From Turbatrix aceti (lineage: Eukaryota > Nematoda > Chromadorea > Rhabditida > Panagrolaimidae), in NCBI GenBank assembly GCA_963969345.1, contig OZ017767.1, positions 10,546,471-10,610,470 on the forward strand: a stretch of DNA of 64,000 nt, in the 5' to 3' direction. A program made the position numbers and the translations under genes. The notes under the pieces are model-generated. The model did no database searches and was not told where the DNA came from. It worked only from the letters and a program-made list of their open reading frames with translations. This document shows positions 22,991 to 34,312 of this stretch, piece by piece. The stretch's first letter is position 1; each line of letters starts with the position of its first letter.

Positions 22991-25254
22991 GGGGGGAGGG
23001 GGGGTATTGCACGAACAGATATATATTTTGACCCAAAATTTGAAAAAAAATTTGTCTAAAAGATAAGTTTGTTTTTTATTTCGATTTTATTTTGATAAAA
23101 AATACTGTATTTTTTACCTTTTTGAAAATTTGGGTTGATTTCGATCGAGAACCCAAGTTTTGTTTGAAAAGCGAACAAATGCAAACATTTTTGACCGTGT
23201 TCGCAAAGTAATCCGGGTTTTGTCACATTTTCAAAAATTCAATTGTTGACGAAGTTTTTTTGCATTTAAAAAAACCCGCCAAAAACGCACGTTTTCGTGT
23301 CAAAACAAACCCATCCAATTAAAAAAAGAATTCTTGATAAACATATATTTTACTGCTCTTTGCAGAGAAATCCTGGACATTTGCCATACCTTTTTCCGTT
23401 AATTCCATTGCAAAACCACTTTCGCAATCGTCTTTTACTTAAAAATCAGGAAAGAAGCACTACTTATAGTCGAACCCCTGCTGGCAGTGATTTGTATGTA
23501 TAAAACTTTATCCGTATATTTTAAAACACGCGGATCCCCTGCATAATCAAAGGGTTTTTATTTGTCCCTGCTGGTCAGATCTGCCCGGTTTGGCTGTACA
23601 TAAAAACATATTCTTGTAGCCAAATCTTTTTGTCTTTTTTTGACGGATGAAAAATACATGATTTTGTTTTCTGTCAATCAATTGACTTTTTTGTGGGATT
23701 TGATTGTCGGATCATTTTAAGTATGGCGTCATTTGACTTTTTTTTATTAAAACCTGTTAGAATTGGTAGTCATTTTATGATCTGAATTTTGGGTTTTTGA
23801 TCGAGTACCTGAAATTTTTGGAATTGGGTTTTTTTCGAAAGAACGCGAACATTTTGGAAATTTTGATTAAGAAATCAAACAAACGCAAACCGTGAACAAA
23901 AAATATTTATTTATATAAAAAATGTGTTCGCGAACAAACACGAACGAACGTAAATGTTCGGTTAATTTTTGATCAAATTTTTGTAAAAAAAATTCCGAAA
24001 ATTTTAAAATCAATAATTTTTTGACATTCAAAAATGAAATAGTTTATTTTATTTTATTTATATCCCCGAACACAAAAAACACCTGGACACATTCCGATTA
24101 CGCCATTATCATCAGCGCGCATATTTCTTTGATTCTCTTATCCTTCATAATTTTTTTCAGCACACGCTTCCACCATTAAGCCAATTAAATTAAGCCAATT
24201 GCACAATTGCAAAAATTTTAACGGATCTTATAAAATTACTTTTTTGTCCGTAGAATGACAAAAACGCCAGATATGTGATTTATGACAAATCAAACAGTTA
24301 AAACGGGTGTCGTTAATTCAAAAATTAGCCAAACGATAGGTTCATCATCGACGTGGACACGCGAACGTCTCTGGCAGCGGAGGCGTGCCAGAGGCTTCTT
24401 GTTTTTCTTCAACGGGCAAAAAGAGGACATAAAAACGAGCCCCGTTCAGACGTTTATAAATTGACCAGCGGAAGCCGTCAGTCCGGATTAGTCCTCCTCT
24501 ATATCCCTTTTCTCCTGGCGTTGATCATCGTATACTCCGTCAGCGGATGTCGTCGTCGTTCAACTTAATCTGGCAATAAGATTCATCCCTAGGGCATATC
24601 ATCGAACGTCGACCATCGATGGCGGTCCTTGAATCCTGTCCTTTTTGCGTTATTGCTTTTACCGAACGTACGTGTACGCGTACGTGGTGGCCCCCTAGGG
24701 CGCTCGAAATCGCGGAAGAAGCTAGTGTTTGTTTTTTTCTGCAAACTAATTTAATTTAGTTTAATTTGCCTGGTTTCTGTTCGTGTTTGTTTGGTAACAA
24801 ATTTTATAAGTCGTGAGTGATTTTCATGGATAGGCGAACGTTTGCGAACAAAAAAAAGTTGCTTTCCTAAAACACGTTTTTTTTAAAGTTTTTTAAATAA
24901 AAAAAAAATTTTTTAAATGTAAAAATTAAAAAAAAAAATTTTGATAAAATTTTAGTTCTTTATGTTCGCAAACAAAACACGCAAAATTCTTGTGTTTCTT
25001 CCAAATTTATTTATAAGTTTTACGTCGATTTAAAATTCGTAAAAAAAAACCGAAGAATTATTTTTTTTAATATTCTAATAACTTTTGTTTTGACTAAAAT
25101 CATCTTCTCAAAAAAAACCGTATTATCTTATAAACAAGATTTTATTTCCTAAATTATAGATTGAAATACATACCTGTCCATGCAAAGCCACATCCATCAA
25201 GATAAATACTATTATAGAAACTAGTCGTCCAAGATCCACCTGAATGTTAACAAA

Positions 25255-25430
25255 AAAGTTGCCTATAGATTTTTGCAACCAAAAATTGCCGCATTAATTT
25301 CCCGTTTTTCCAATGCAATAAAAATAAAATATGAATTTACACAGACTTGTTTTTAGGCAAGTCTCCAAAAAGCCCAGCCCGTTTTTAGCACTTTAAAAAG
25401 TCATAACATGAACTTTTGTCAACAAAATAT
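25255..25430. repeat. Inverted-repeat arm, partner at about 22790-22990
   Basis: Reverse-complement counterpart of 22790-22990: TTTTTGCAACCAAAAATTGC, CGTTTTTAGCACTTTAAAAA and ACTTTTGTCAACAAAATAT match the other arm with few differences. Confidence 0.6.
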
Positions 25431-25918
25431 GTAATAAAAAATAACTGTAATCGAAACCGGCTTACATGTATGGTTTAATCGTTTGTAATCGCCCGGAAAG
25501 ATGGAAAAATTATGATCAAATTTCCGTAGGAGTTGTCGACACGTAAAAACGAACCCTGGCCTTTTGCTTCCCTTTTTTGTATAAAAACGAGCGTTCACTT
25601 TGTCCCAACATCCGGTTTGATGACAGTTGTTACGTCGCGTCACCCCCGCAAGTGCTGCAAGGACCTACCTGGAGCAGGTATCGCAAAAAATTGTTCCTCA
25701 TAATTTTTTGCATCTTACTATAAAATTCATCGTAATCGTATCGTGATTGTATTGTAGTTGTTCACCGAACGGGCGGAAAAGGAAAGGCCTCCAATTATTA
25801 TTACAAGTTGTTATTTCGATTGCAGGTGCGCAGGTAGGTGCTTGACATCGGATGCGTGAGCGCGCGCGTGATATCGTAAGTATATACATATTCTCAATTT
25901 TTTTTTAGGCCAACGCAG

Positions 25919-28900
25919 ATGACGATTACACGGCTGACAGATGCGACCCTCGGTCTCCTGCTTGGATTTTTGTTCATGGTATGAACCCCAACTTGAACCT
26001 AATTTTTTTTTAAATTTCTAAAAAAATTGTTTTAGACCCCAGCCAGCACGATCCCGATCGACAACAACATCGTCGAAGACCCTGTCGTAAACTGTCGAGC
26101 TGATAGCCTGTCGATTGATCTCAAGACAGCAAAGGCATTCGGTGGAAGGGTGTTCGTCAAGGGATTTTCACAGGATTCAGGCTGCAGCATAATTGGCAGC
26201 GGAGAGACAAATCTCGATTTTGGTGTGGCATTCAACGCGTGTGGCCTTCGGAGGACACGTGAACTCAACGGAATCAGTGTCACGGGAACGATTGTCGTGA
26301 GCTTTCATCCTATTTTCATCACAAAGGTGGACAGGGCGTACAGGCTCAACTGCTTCTACACAGAAGCTAGGCATACGATTTCGCAGCAAATTGACGTCAG
26401 CGAACTCACAACGCAGAATATCAATAGGCAGTCTGATATGCCTACTTGCAGGTTGGTTTTTTGTGGGTTTGGAAAAAAAAACGGAAAAAAAATGTGGATT
26501 TTGGGCAAAAAAAAACCGTAAAAAGCGGTCTTGAGTGGAAAAAAATTGTTTTCCACACGAGACCATGCAAAAACGCATTTTTTCTGCAGTTTTTTTCGTT
26601 TTTTATACACAAAAGAACGATTTTGCAAACAAAACTGTAAAACGCGGTCTTGAACGGAAAAAAACGATTTTCCCTTCGAGACCAACCAAAATCGCACGTT
26701 GCTCGCATTTTTTTGGGCCATTTTTTTCGGTTTTGATGCAGTGCCTAAAAATTATTTTTTTTTCTATCTTACTGGGAAAAAATGCTTCTTTCAGGTACGA
26801 AATCCTAACAGACGGCCCCGAAGGCAAGCCGGTGAAGTACGCGCGTATCGGAGATTACGTCTACCACCGCTGGGTCTGCGATACGGAGGCTGCCGACGTG
26901 TACTGCATGAAGGTGCACAGCTGCTCGGTATCCGACGGCCAGGGCGGTGAGCAGGTCTTTGTGCTCGACGAAGAAGGCTGCGAAATCGATCGTTTTGTCC
27001 TCCAAAATCTCGATTACTCCACGGATCTCTCAGCCGGGCAGGGAGCGCATGTTTTCAAGTTTGCAGACAAGCCTTCGCTTCACTTCAACTGTCAGATAGA
27101 ACTATCGCTCAAGGACCCGGTGAATGGGTGCCTGTACAACGTATGTCTCCAGATAATAAAAAAATTATACTGTAATTTTTTTCTAGCGTCCACAATGCAC
27201 CTTTGTTGAACCCCCAGAAATCAATAATGTTAATCCTGCGAATTACGATCCCCAAAATGAACAATCCCAAATCTCCCCCGCGACGAGTATCTTCACCGGC
27301 ACAGGTGACATCTTCAACACTCCTCCAACCCACCTCGACGGAGGAGATGAAACCCGCCAACTTCCCGGAGTCGTGTACCACGTCGTCGGCGAAGCCGGAA
27401 ACACCACCACCGAAACTCCTCCCCCCTCACCTTCGCCTTCTGACTTTGAAAGCGGATACGCGACGAGATCTTCGCCGGCAGAAGCCGATGTCCTGGATTT
27501 CCAAACCGAGGTCATGCCTTCGTCAAAGGCCAGCGAATCGATCGACGCCGCTCCGACTCCCATGTACCAGGACTTCCCGCTGACGGCTGGAAACGCTGGA
27601 CTCGGACCGAATGAATTCTACGCAGATGAAACCAACGAGACTCCTGGCAGGAAGATTCTCAAGGCTAAGCAGCACCGAGTTGCCAAGAGGAAGGTCGCTG
27701 ACTTTGACCTTCCGGAGCAGAGGATCGTGGTCATCGAAATCGACGAAGATGATACAGGTTGGTGGATTTTGACGAAAAAGGAAATAATTGGAAAAAAAAC
27801 CGTAAAACAGGGTCTCGAAGGGAAAACTGTTTTTTTCCACTCGAGACCACAAGTCGCACATTGCGTGCATTTTTCTACTTTTTACGTCGATTTTTACGGT
27901 TTTTTGGTCCTAAAAACGTTTACCTAAAAATGTTTCCCTTCTCCCAATCCCTGACAGCCAAAGTATTCAAATCCGTGCTTTACGTACACAAAAAAAGCAG
28001 GAAAAACCACAGAACAACAAAAGAATTGTATCAAAAACAAAAAAAACGTTGAGATAATACGAAAAGAAAGAAATCAGTCCTCCTAGAAGTGTAGTAGTAT
28101 CGGTAGAAGAAATGAGATGCGGAACTGACGAAGAATGAGGGAGAAGGAGGAAGATGACGACGACGATCATGACAAACAACCAACAGGCAATCAGACGGGT
28201 CTCGAGCGGAATACAATTCCACGGATCCATTGCTGATGCCGAATGTCGTACGGACATGCCTTACTTCGGAGTAGGCGAACGGCTGCGAGAACGTGATCGG
28301 CTGTAGCTGCGACGAGGCGAACGACGCTCATCGCGACGGGGCGAACGCGAACGAACCGGAGAACGGCTGCGCGAGCGGTTGAAGTTGCGTCCACCGCCGC
28401 CGGATCCTCCGCCACCACGGTATCCACCGTCACCGCCGCGGCCTCCTCCACCGCCGCCTCCGCCACCGCCACCGCCGCCACGACGGCGTCCATGGCTCAG
28501 CTCGACGCGGGCACGCACACCGCAGATACGGGTGCCATCGAGGCCACGGCAAGCGTCTTCGGCGTCACGGGCATCTTCGTATTCGATGAAGGCAAAGCCA
28601 GGCGGGCGACGGGCAACCCAGACCTTGCGGATACGGCCGTAGCGATGGAAGACTTCTTCAAGTTCCTGGCTCGTAGCATCGTCAGGCAGGCCACCGACGT
28701 AGACTTTCGCGTCGAGATATTCGTTGCGACGAGACGACATGGCGCTCGTCAGGTTGTGTTACTGGGTCGGCTTGAGGGAACGATGTACCTGAAAGTGGAG
28801 AAGCACGTTGTTGATGGATGCGATGCGGGCGTGAGGCGAGGATGGTGGGTGCAGGCGAGGCGGGCGCACGAAGAACGAAGAGAAGAGATGGATGCTGCGT

Positions 28901-29635
28901 GGAGGTCGAGGATGACGCCGCTCACTTGGTTAGCCATTCCCACCAGTCTTACACGTTCAAAAACCCCAATTTGGATATTTCAGGCATAAAAACCCCTCAA
29001 ATTTGACCAAAAATCAATAATCAATAAAAATACTAAAAATCGTCATTTTTCAGGTCGCAACTGGTGGGACGACAACCAAAACTCGAAGGATGCGCAGAAG
29101 ACGCGACGCGAAGAATGCATGTCGCCGGGTAAGTTGGAGGTGGTGACTTCGGATGAGAAGAGCCGAAGTCAGAAACGCCGAGAAGGGACGGGCGGGAGGG
29201 AAGGACGCTTTAGACGGGGTGCAAAAGACGGAAGCAATAAAAAAAGACGCGGCGCGGCTTTGTAGATGGTAGAGCCGGCGCTGTAACTACCAGTGTTAAA
29301 GAAAAAACACGGAAGAAAAACATCAATACACGACCGCGCAGTTTTTTGTTCGTCTACTACTTTTTTTGACAGGCCTAAAATTTGCTGCAACTGCTTTCCG
29401 ACTGAAAACGGCGTGGACTAGTAGGGAAGAATCGTGGACAAAAACGGGTCAAAAGCGCAAAAAAGAAAGAGTAAAGCAATAACAAAAACTCGCCTACACA
29501 ACGGAGACAATTCTTGCAGGACTGCTCGTTGTCGCTTTTCTGTCTGCAACTCTGCTGGGCGCACTCGCTACAATCTGCGTTGTCAGACGCGGACGACCGG
29601 ACGAACTTTCACGACTATTTGCACACAAACGATAG
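25919..29635 (+). CDS. Cuticlin-like ZP-domain membrane protein
   Basis: Six exons join in phase: 25919-25978, 26036-26451, 26795-27140, 27187-27757, 29054-29128 and 29520-29635, giving 527 residues. Residues 1-20 are a signal peptide. Residues ~34-270 form a ZP/CUT domain with spaced cysteines, starting [15 protein letters not shown] and containing [10 protein letters not shown] and FHPIFITK. A Pro/Ser/Thr linker follows, then a dibasic site HRVAKRK (~442) that could be the proprotein cleavage site found in this family. A transmembrane helix ([20 protein letters not shown], ~491-510) and a short basic tail end the protein. Such proteins are secreted to the apical surface, cleaved, and polymerise in the cuticle. 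Intron 4 contains rsp-6 on the other strand. A shorter ending using 27957-28051 is possible but lacks the anchor. The start follows an acceptor by 10 bases. Confidence 0.82.
26527..26564. repeat. Palindromic GGTCT..GAGACC repeat, copy 2
   Basis: A 38-nt imperfect palindrome with arms GGTCTTGAGTGGAAAA and TTTTCCACACGAGACC, in intron 2 of the ZP gene. It lies 82 bases before copy 3 and is followed by a CAAAAACGCATTTTTT tail. Confidence 0.8.
26646..26683. repeat. Palindromic GGTCT..GAGACC repeat, copy 3
   Basis: A 38-nt palindrome with arms GGTCTTGAACGGAAAA and TTTTCCCTTCGAGACC in the same intron as copy 2, followed by AAAATCGCACGTTGCTCGCA. Confidence 0.8.
27811..27848. repeat. Palindromic GGTCT..GAGACC repeat, copy 4
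   Basis: A 38-nt palindrome with arms GGTCTCGAAGGGAAAA and TTTTCCACTCGAGACC in intron 4 of the ZP gene, followed by AAGTCGCACATTGCGTGCAT. Confidence 0.8.
28261..28740 (-). CDS. rsp-6: SR splicing factor (SRSF3/SRSF7 type), intronless
   Basis: A single open frame of 159 residues. Residues ~11-82 are an RRM with RNP2 KVYVGGL and RNP1 [10 protein letters not shown] glycine-rich hinge (~87-119) and an arginine-serine domain (RSRSRSP, SPRR repeats) follow, ending [11 protein letters not shown]. The RRM and the [13 protein letters not shown] signature match nematode RSP-6 and human SRSF3/SRSF7, which bind exonic enhancers and help mRNA export. The length is slightly below the usual ~165-180. A T-rich acceptor (CTCCACTTTCAG, minus strand) lies 48 bases upstream of the ATG, consistent with trans-splicing or a 5' UTR intron. 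The gene sits wholly inside intron 4 (27758-29053) of the ZP gene on the opposite strand. The coding region has no intron, which fits a retrocopy that remained open, or intron loss. Confidence 0.93.
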   Translation of the reverse strand: MSSRRNEYLDAKVYVGGLPDDATSQELEEVFHRYGRIRKVWVARRPPGFAFIEYEDARDAEDACRGLDGTRICGVRARVELSHGRRRGGGGGGGGGGGGGRGGDGGYRGGGGSGGGGRNFNRSRSRSPVRSRSPRRDERRSPRRSYSRSRSRSRSPTPK

Positions 29636-29841
29636 AACGTGTGTCACAACTTCGCGGTGAGACAAATGAAAGCCAGACGCACGTAACTGAATGTCGTTTG
29701 TTGTTGTTTTTCAAAAAACTGACATTTATATTGCAATGTAAATTTCTTCTTACGATCCTACCTATAATCTTTCAAACACTTTTTTGTAGTTTTATTATTC
29801 ACTGCCTGCCAATGACAATTTATAGTTCGGGATGAACATGT

Positions 29842-29847
29842 AATAAA
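29842..29847 (+). terminator. AATAAA polyadenylation signal for the ZP gene
   Basis: AATAAA lies 207 bases after the ZP stop codon. It also lies about 70 bases beyond the end of the minus-strand orphan gene that approaches from the right, so the two 3' ends probably converge here. Confidence 0.5.
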
Positions 29848-29916
29848 ACTTTCTCGTGACAATGACAGTTTATGGGGAGGGAGCGTTACGATGGAAGAAA
29901 AAGACAGGTGCGGGAG

Positions 29917-32044
29917 TCAGAGACTTCGGATGTATCGGGGAGGAGTGATCGCTTCTCTGAGTCTGAAAGAAGTGATTATTTGCAATGAATTTTAAATTTT
30001 GGGTCCTGGCACGAAAATAAAAAAACAATTGAAAAAACAAACCGATGTCTTGCACTTTTGGACTTTTTATGCGTGATCAAGAATCGCGTCCTCGCAGCAG
30101 CCTTCTTTGCCGATCGCTGACTTCGCAGCACAGAAGCCGGCAACATGGCTGTCTTCTCTTGATCTAAGATAACTGCTGCGACCGGCGATATCGGTGACAT
30201 TTCCTTGAGTCCGATGAAATTATTGACCGGAAGTCTAGCTGTGGAATCTTTTAGTGCGTTGTAGATTTTGAGTGGATCATCTTCGGGCATGGGCCTGACA
30301 GGCAATCTCGCGGTCGTTCCCTCGTTGGTTGGATCATCCTGAAGTCCAAAAATTCATTCATTGCCTCGTTTTTTTTGTTGTTTTTTTTTTGGTGGGATCA
30401 GAAAAAGTTATCACTCATCAAAGTCATGATAAAAGTGGTATGTTTTTTCATCACACCCCATTTTAAACCATTTACCAGATCATTACCCGAGGGTATCGCA
30501 CGGAAAACATAAATTCGTTTCGGGAACAGAAATGTGCAGGGTCGCAAAAGAGCGTTAGAGAAACGAGAGAAAACGCGTCTTTACGTGCAATTTTTCTCTT
30601 TTTTCCCGCCAAAAATTAAAAACACGTTTATCTCACCTTTTTACCTTTTTTTTTCTTTTCTTTCTTTGTCAAAAAACTTGTTTTTTTTTTCACTTTTTAC
30701 CATGTTGCGCATAAAAAAACTGACCATAGTAGCGGGGTTCGAAGTAGCGTCCGAATCCTGCTTTATCTTTTCAATCTGATCCGCCCAATTTTTCTTCATC
30801 TTCGTCTTCGAGACCGCAGCACGCATCGGCGCGTTGACTTCCTCGAAGAGTGTTGCCTCAAAATCGATCGGTTTCTTTGGCCTCGTCCTGTTTGCGTAGC
30901 CCTGTCTCGCGGCAGCGGATTCATGGGGCTTTTGCATGACGTATCCATGCACATGCGGAACAGTCGGCAGGTACATGGACACCGCTCCTCCGCCGCCGCC
31001 TCCACCTCCGCCCAACACCGGTTGAGTTGAGGACGGATAGGCGGGAACGAAATTCTTTCTGAAGAGTTCAAATTCCTCGAGAAGCTGTTGTCTGTTTTTA
31101 GTCGCCGGAGAATTTGGCGAGGGGACAGATGGGGAGGTGGTGGGCGTTGGTGAAGGTGCTGGTGAAGGTGAGGGAGAAGGTGCTGGAGAAGGTGCATTTG
31201 TGCCGTGAGGTCGCTTGGAGCCACCGCCGGGCGCTGGAACTTTCTTCTTTTCGTATTGTACGGCTCGTTTTCGGAGAGAAAAAGAAGCCTTGGCTCGGAT
31301 ACTGTTTTTGACGTGCTGCCTGATAGATACATTACCGGCACGTTTTGACTTGGTCCCCTTGATCAGCGACCTTCTCTTTCTCATATTGCCCAGGGCCATT
31401 GCGGATTTTTCTATGAACGATCGTTTTGATAGTTCGGGAGTACGAATATTTACGCTCGGTGAATTTGGAGTCGGTGAATTTGGAGTCGGTAAGTTTGGAG
31501 TCGGTGAATTTGGAATCGGTGAATTTGGAGTCGGTGAGTTTCGAGTCGGTAAATTTGGAGTCGGTGAGTTTGGAGTCGGTGAATTTGGAGTCGGTGAGTT
31601 TCGAGTCGGTAAATTTGGAGTCGGTGAGTTTGGAGTCGGTGAATTTGGAGTCGGTGAGTTTCGAGTCGGTAAATTTGGAGTCGGTGAATTTGGAGTCGGT
31701 GAGTTTCGAGTCGGTGAACTGGGAGCATTATCCTCGCTTACCCTCGTCTTGCGTTTGCTATTTTGTTTTTGGGTCTTCGTCGTTTTCTTCTTCGGCGGCA
31801 TTTTTGCGTTCTTCTGGTACTCGGCAGCCTGTACAGATTGTATTTCGGCAAATTTTCTCCTTGCTTCTTCGGCTCCATGGATTCTTTGGTATTCACGAAA
31901 TTGATCGTATGTATATGCCTTACCCGATTGGTTGCCACAAATTAGTGATAACGTCAAACACGCAATCCATATAAGTACAACGAGTAATCCAGACAGAAAG
32001 CATGGCATCTTTCTGTTTCTGTTTTCGACAACCGAATACGACAC
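29917..32044 (-). CDS. Orphan protein with Pro-Thr-Asn-Ser repeats
   Basis: I do not recognise this family. Exon 1 is 32044-30725 and exon 2 is 30338-30043. The last exon is best read as 29962-29917, ending PPRYIRSL, for about 553 residues. Reading through without the last intron (stop at 29976) or using an acceptor near 30001 are alternatives. A hydrophobic segment near the start (FLSGLLVVLIWIACLTLSLI, ~15-34) is a signal peptide or anchor, and Met13 may be the real start. A basic stretch MPPKKKTTKTQKQ follows, then ~18 pentads of the type PTPNS encoded by a 15-bp minisatellite, a Pro-Ser-Ala region, a run of nine glycines, and a basic C-terminal region containing KKNWADQIEKIKQ. The composition suggests an extracellular or matrix-like disordered protein, but no enzymatic domain is visible. 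Confidence 0.65.
31456..31727. repeat. Coding minisatellite, 15-bp units in 60-bp blocks
   Basis: Units such as TCGGTGAATTTGGAG repeat about 18 times. Four variants (GAGTTTCGAG, AAATTTGGAG, GAGTTTGGAG, GAATTTGGAG, each preceded by TCGGT) recur as a 60-bp higher-order block about three times. The length is a multiple of three, so the minus-strand frame stays open and codes for Pro-Thr-Pro-Asn-Ser pentads. Confidence 0.95.
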
Positions 32045-32975
32045 TTCTAGGTGGTGAAGCAGGGTGGAAGTGATTTGATGAGGTAAAAACGAATTGGAAC
32101 GGACGGCAAATTCATTTGCTTGCTTTTATGGCTCCGACGCGTATTCAAATTGTCGGTGCGAGAGTATTTGTGAATACGGAAATAATACCGGCGTTCCAGG
32201 ACAGGTGTCATTGTCATTATGCAAATATTTTTCTTGTTCAGTGTTTTTAATGTTTGTTCTTGTTTGTGTTGGTATAAATAAATTGTTAAAAAATATGCAA
32301 ATCAACCGAAAAAACACAGAATCAGGAAATTTTTATGGTGTATCTGAACCAGAATTAATTTTTTTGGATAGTTGGTATCTGACAACCAAAATCTTATGAA
32401 TTTTTTTTCCTTTTTTCCATTTCTTTTTTTTCACTTTCTGACATAAAAAACATCTGTTAAGCCAAGTCGACTCGGCTTAAATGGCACCTTGAATGTGTTT
32501 TTTCATCATAAATCTCACAAATTTACTTTTTTTCTAAAATATCAAGCACCAGAATTTTTTTTATTTTCTGCAAACATTTTTTTGTACAACGCACAGCAAA
32601 ACATTTTTTTCAGTCCCCATAAAAACCAAATTCAAAATTCTTCATCAGTCATTTTCTTTTCATTTTTTTTTGTAAAAAGCAAGGAAAGAAAGCAACACAA
32701 ACGACAAGCAAGCGCAACGATCCTAGTCGCAGCCGCAGCCGCGGCCGTATAAGATGATGGGATGGACAAAGGGTCGTTAACGCGCAAGCAAATCGACGCA
32801 CCGGGCAGCAGCAAAAAGAAAGCAGACGACCAGAGACAGGACAGGACAGGACAACAACATCGCCAAGGCGCGAAAAAGCAGCATCCTTTGACTACAGTTC
32901 CGTTTGTGAATTCACAGAAAATTTATCTATTTGCCTCATCCGCGTGCAGCATGCACCAGAAAAAAACAAAAACTG
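32045..32975. other. Intergenic spacer
   Basis: AT-rich spacer between the orphan PTNS-repeat gene and the second kinase. It would contain the promoter of the former. A GC-rich patch (GCAGCCGCAGCCGCGGCCGT, 32730-32749) is the only notable composition change. No exon chain was seen. Confidence 0.4.
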
Positions 32976-34312
32976 CTAACAACCCGTTTTGAGGACCTCT
33001 GGAAGGTTGTTGGCCTCCCAGTCATACTGTGTTGTATCGGTGACGTCAGGAGGCATGTTTTTCTACAAAAACAAATTTTGAAAAAAATTTGAAAAAAAAT
33101 GCATACCTTGATAATTCTTTCGATTTCAGCATAGTCCAGTTGACTTTGATAAGTCAGGGGCGAAAGGTACTCGAAGAGTTCGTTGAAACTTGGGGGTAAA
33201 CTTCTGCAAAAAAACTGATTTTAACCGCTCAAACTAAAATTTACCATACTTGACGGCTTTACAAAAATCAAAATCCATCTTAGCTTGTTTGACTTCACCG
33301 ACCGCGCGCAGATGCCTCCATGGCAGACCGCCTTCGCCCATCTCGTACGCCATGTAGAAGAGAGAGATGAAGTCATCCGCGCATCCCTGATCTTTTTTTT
33401 CGTGGACGTTGAGCGAGACGTACTTGAGTGTCCCTCGAAATCCGGCAACCTTCCGTTCTCTCCTGAATTCACCGTTTCCTGTCTTGAACTTACGAGCGAG
33501 TCCGTAGTCGACGAGGAAGACAGTCGCGCTTTTTGTAGGGTCAGCACCTACGCAAAAGTTACCAGGTTTAATATCTCGGTGAATGTATCCAATGTCATGC
33601 ATGAATTTGAGTGCTTCAGTTGCTTGAAGCATGATTCGCATTACGGTACCGGGTGTAAATCTTTGATGGGTTTGGACTTTTCGTAGAATTGAAAGGTTAT
33701 GGCCGAGGAGTTCCATGACGATGAATTGCACGTTTTCGTACGTGCCTGAACTGTACTAAAAAAAATGACAGTAAATTTTTTTTAACCAGAACAATCTATT
33801 TTTGTACAGGGTCGCCACCCCCCCCTCCCCGCATGCCAATCCAGGTCAGATCCGCAGCGCGCCAACCAGTCGCTGCCTTCCCATCTATCGCCCCCCCTAC
33901 AGTACAAAATATGTGCATTCTTACCAAAACAGGCACATGAACGTTGCCCCGAAGTTGTTGGAGTATCTGTTGTTCGAGAATCATCCTTCCGGGTTCCCTG
34001 TCAACTGGTTCGGCTTTAACCGCAACTTTTGAACCTTTGGCTTCCCAGACCGCGAGGTATATCTGTCCGAAACCGCCTCCCCCTATCATGTTCTCGATGG
34101 TGTAGTGATCGTTGAGTTTAATCCCTGGTCGCAGAAGTTGTGGTCCTTTTCGACCGTATTTCTGAAGATTTATTTTTTTTTTGTTTTTTTTTTGACAAAA
34201 AATGTACGCTCACTTTTGTTTGATTTTTTCTGCGCCCAGATTCAGCCTTGACGCCCATAAGCCGTGTGTTTTTTGACTGGTTAGAGACGTTTTCGACCAT
34301 CGCTAAGAGCAT
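32976..34312 (-). CDS. TTBK-like protein kinase (CK1 group), copy B
   Basis: Five exons on the minus strand join in phase: 34312-34214, 34161-33925, 33755-33250, 33203-33107 and 33062-32976, giving 341 residues. The glycine loop is GGGGFGQIY (60-68), the ATP lysine K82 (KVAVKAE), the catalytic loop HRDIKPGN (171-178), and the magnesium motif is DYG (195-197) rather than DFG. GFRGTLKYVSL is the CK1/TTBK activation segment. The exon 3 donor must be GTATGG at 33249; the next-door GTAAAT would break the frame. The C-terminal stretch (LPPSFNELFEYL, then DYAEIERIIK) is the usual end of the family's C-lobe. It lies 13 kb from copy A with different intron positions and many substitutions, so it is not a recent duplicate. 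A second Met at 34300 is an alternative start. Confidence 0.88.

Larger units (their letters stand above)
19822..25908. other. 6-kb gene desert
   Basis: I find no exon chain here. The stretch contains AT-rich spacer, short GTTCG/CGAAC repeat clusters (23870-23960 and 24775-24975), and a near-inverse copy of one segment: ATTGCATTGGAAAAACGGGA near 22898 reappears reversed near 25300. A GC-richer patch lies at 22325-22600. It probably includes the outron/promoter of the ZP gene. The last 250 bases carry a GCGCGCG run and end in the acceptor at 25908. Confidence 0.4.

Noticed and set aside
26434..26451. Later donors for ZP exon 2
   Set aside because: Only the GTTGG donor after 26451 keeps the frame into [11 protein letters not shown], which continues the ZP domain.
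27957..28051. Alternative last exon of the ZP gene (Lys-rich, stop at 28051)
   Set aside because: The phase fits, but the sequence is low-complexity Lys/Gln and lacks the membrane anchor supplied by 29054-29128 and 29520-29635. It may be a minor isoform.
28379..28642. Poly-proline plus-strand ORF
   Set aside because: Opposite strand of the glycine hinge of rsp-6.
31215..31904. Plus-strand ORF of VGEFGVGKF repeats
   Set aside because: It is the opposite strand of the coding minisatellite. The minus frame has a signal/anchor segment and in-phase exons on both sides.
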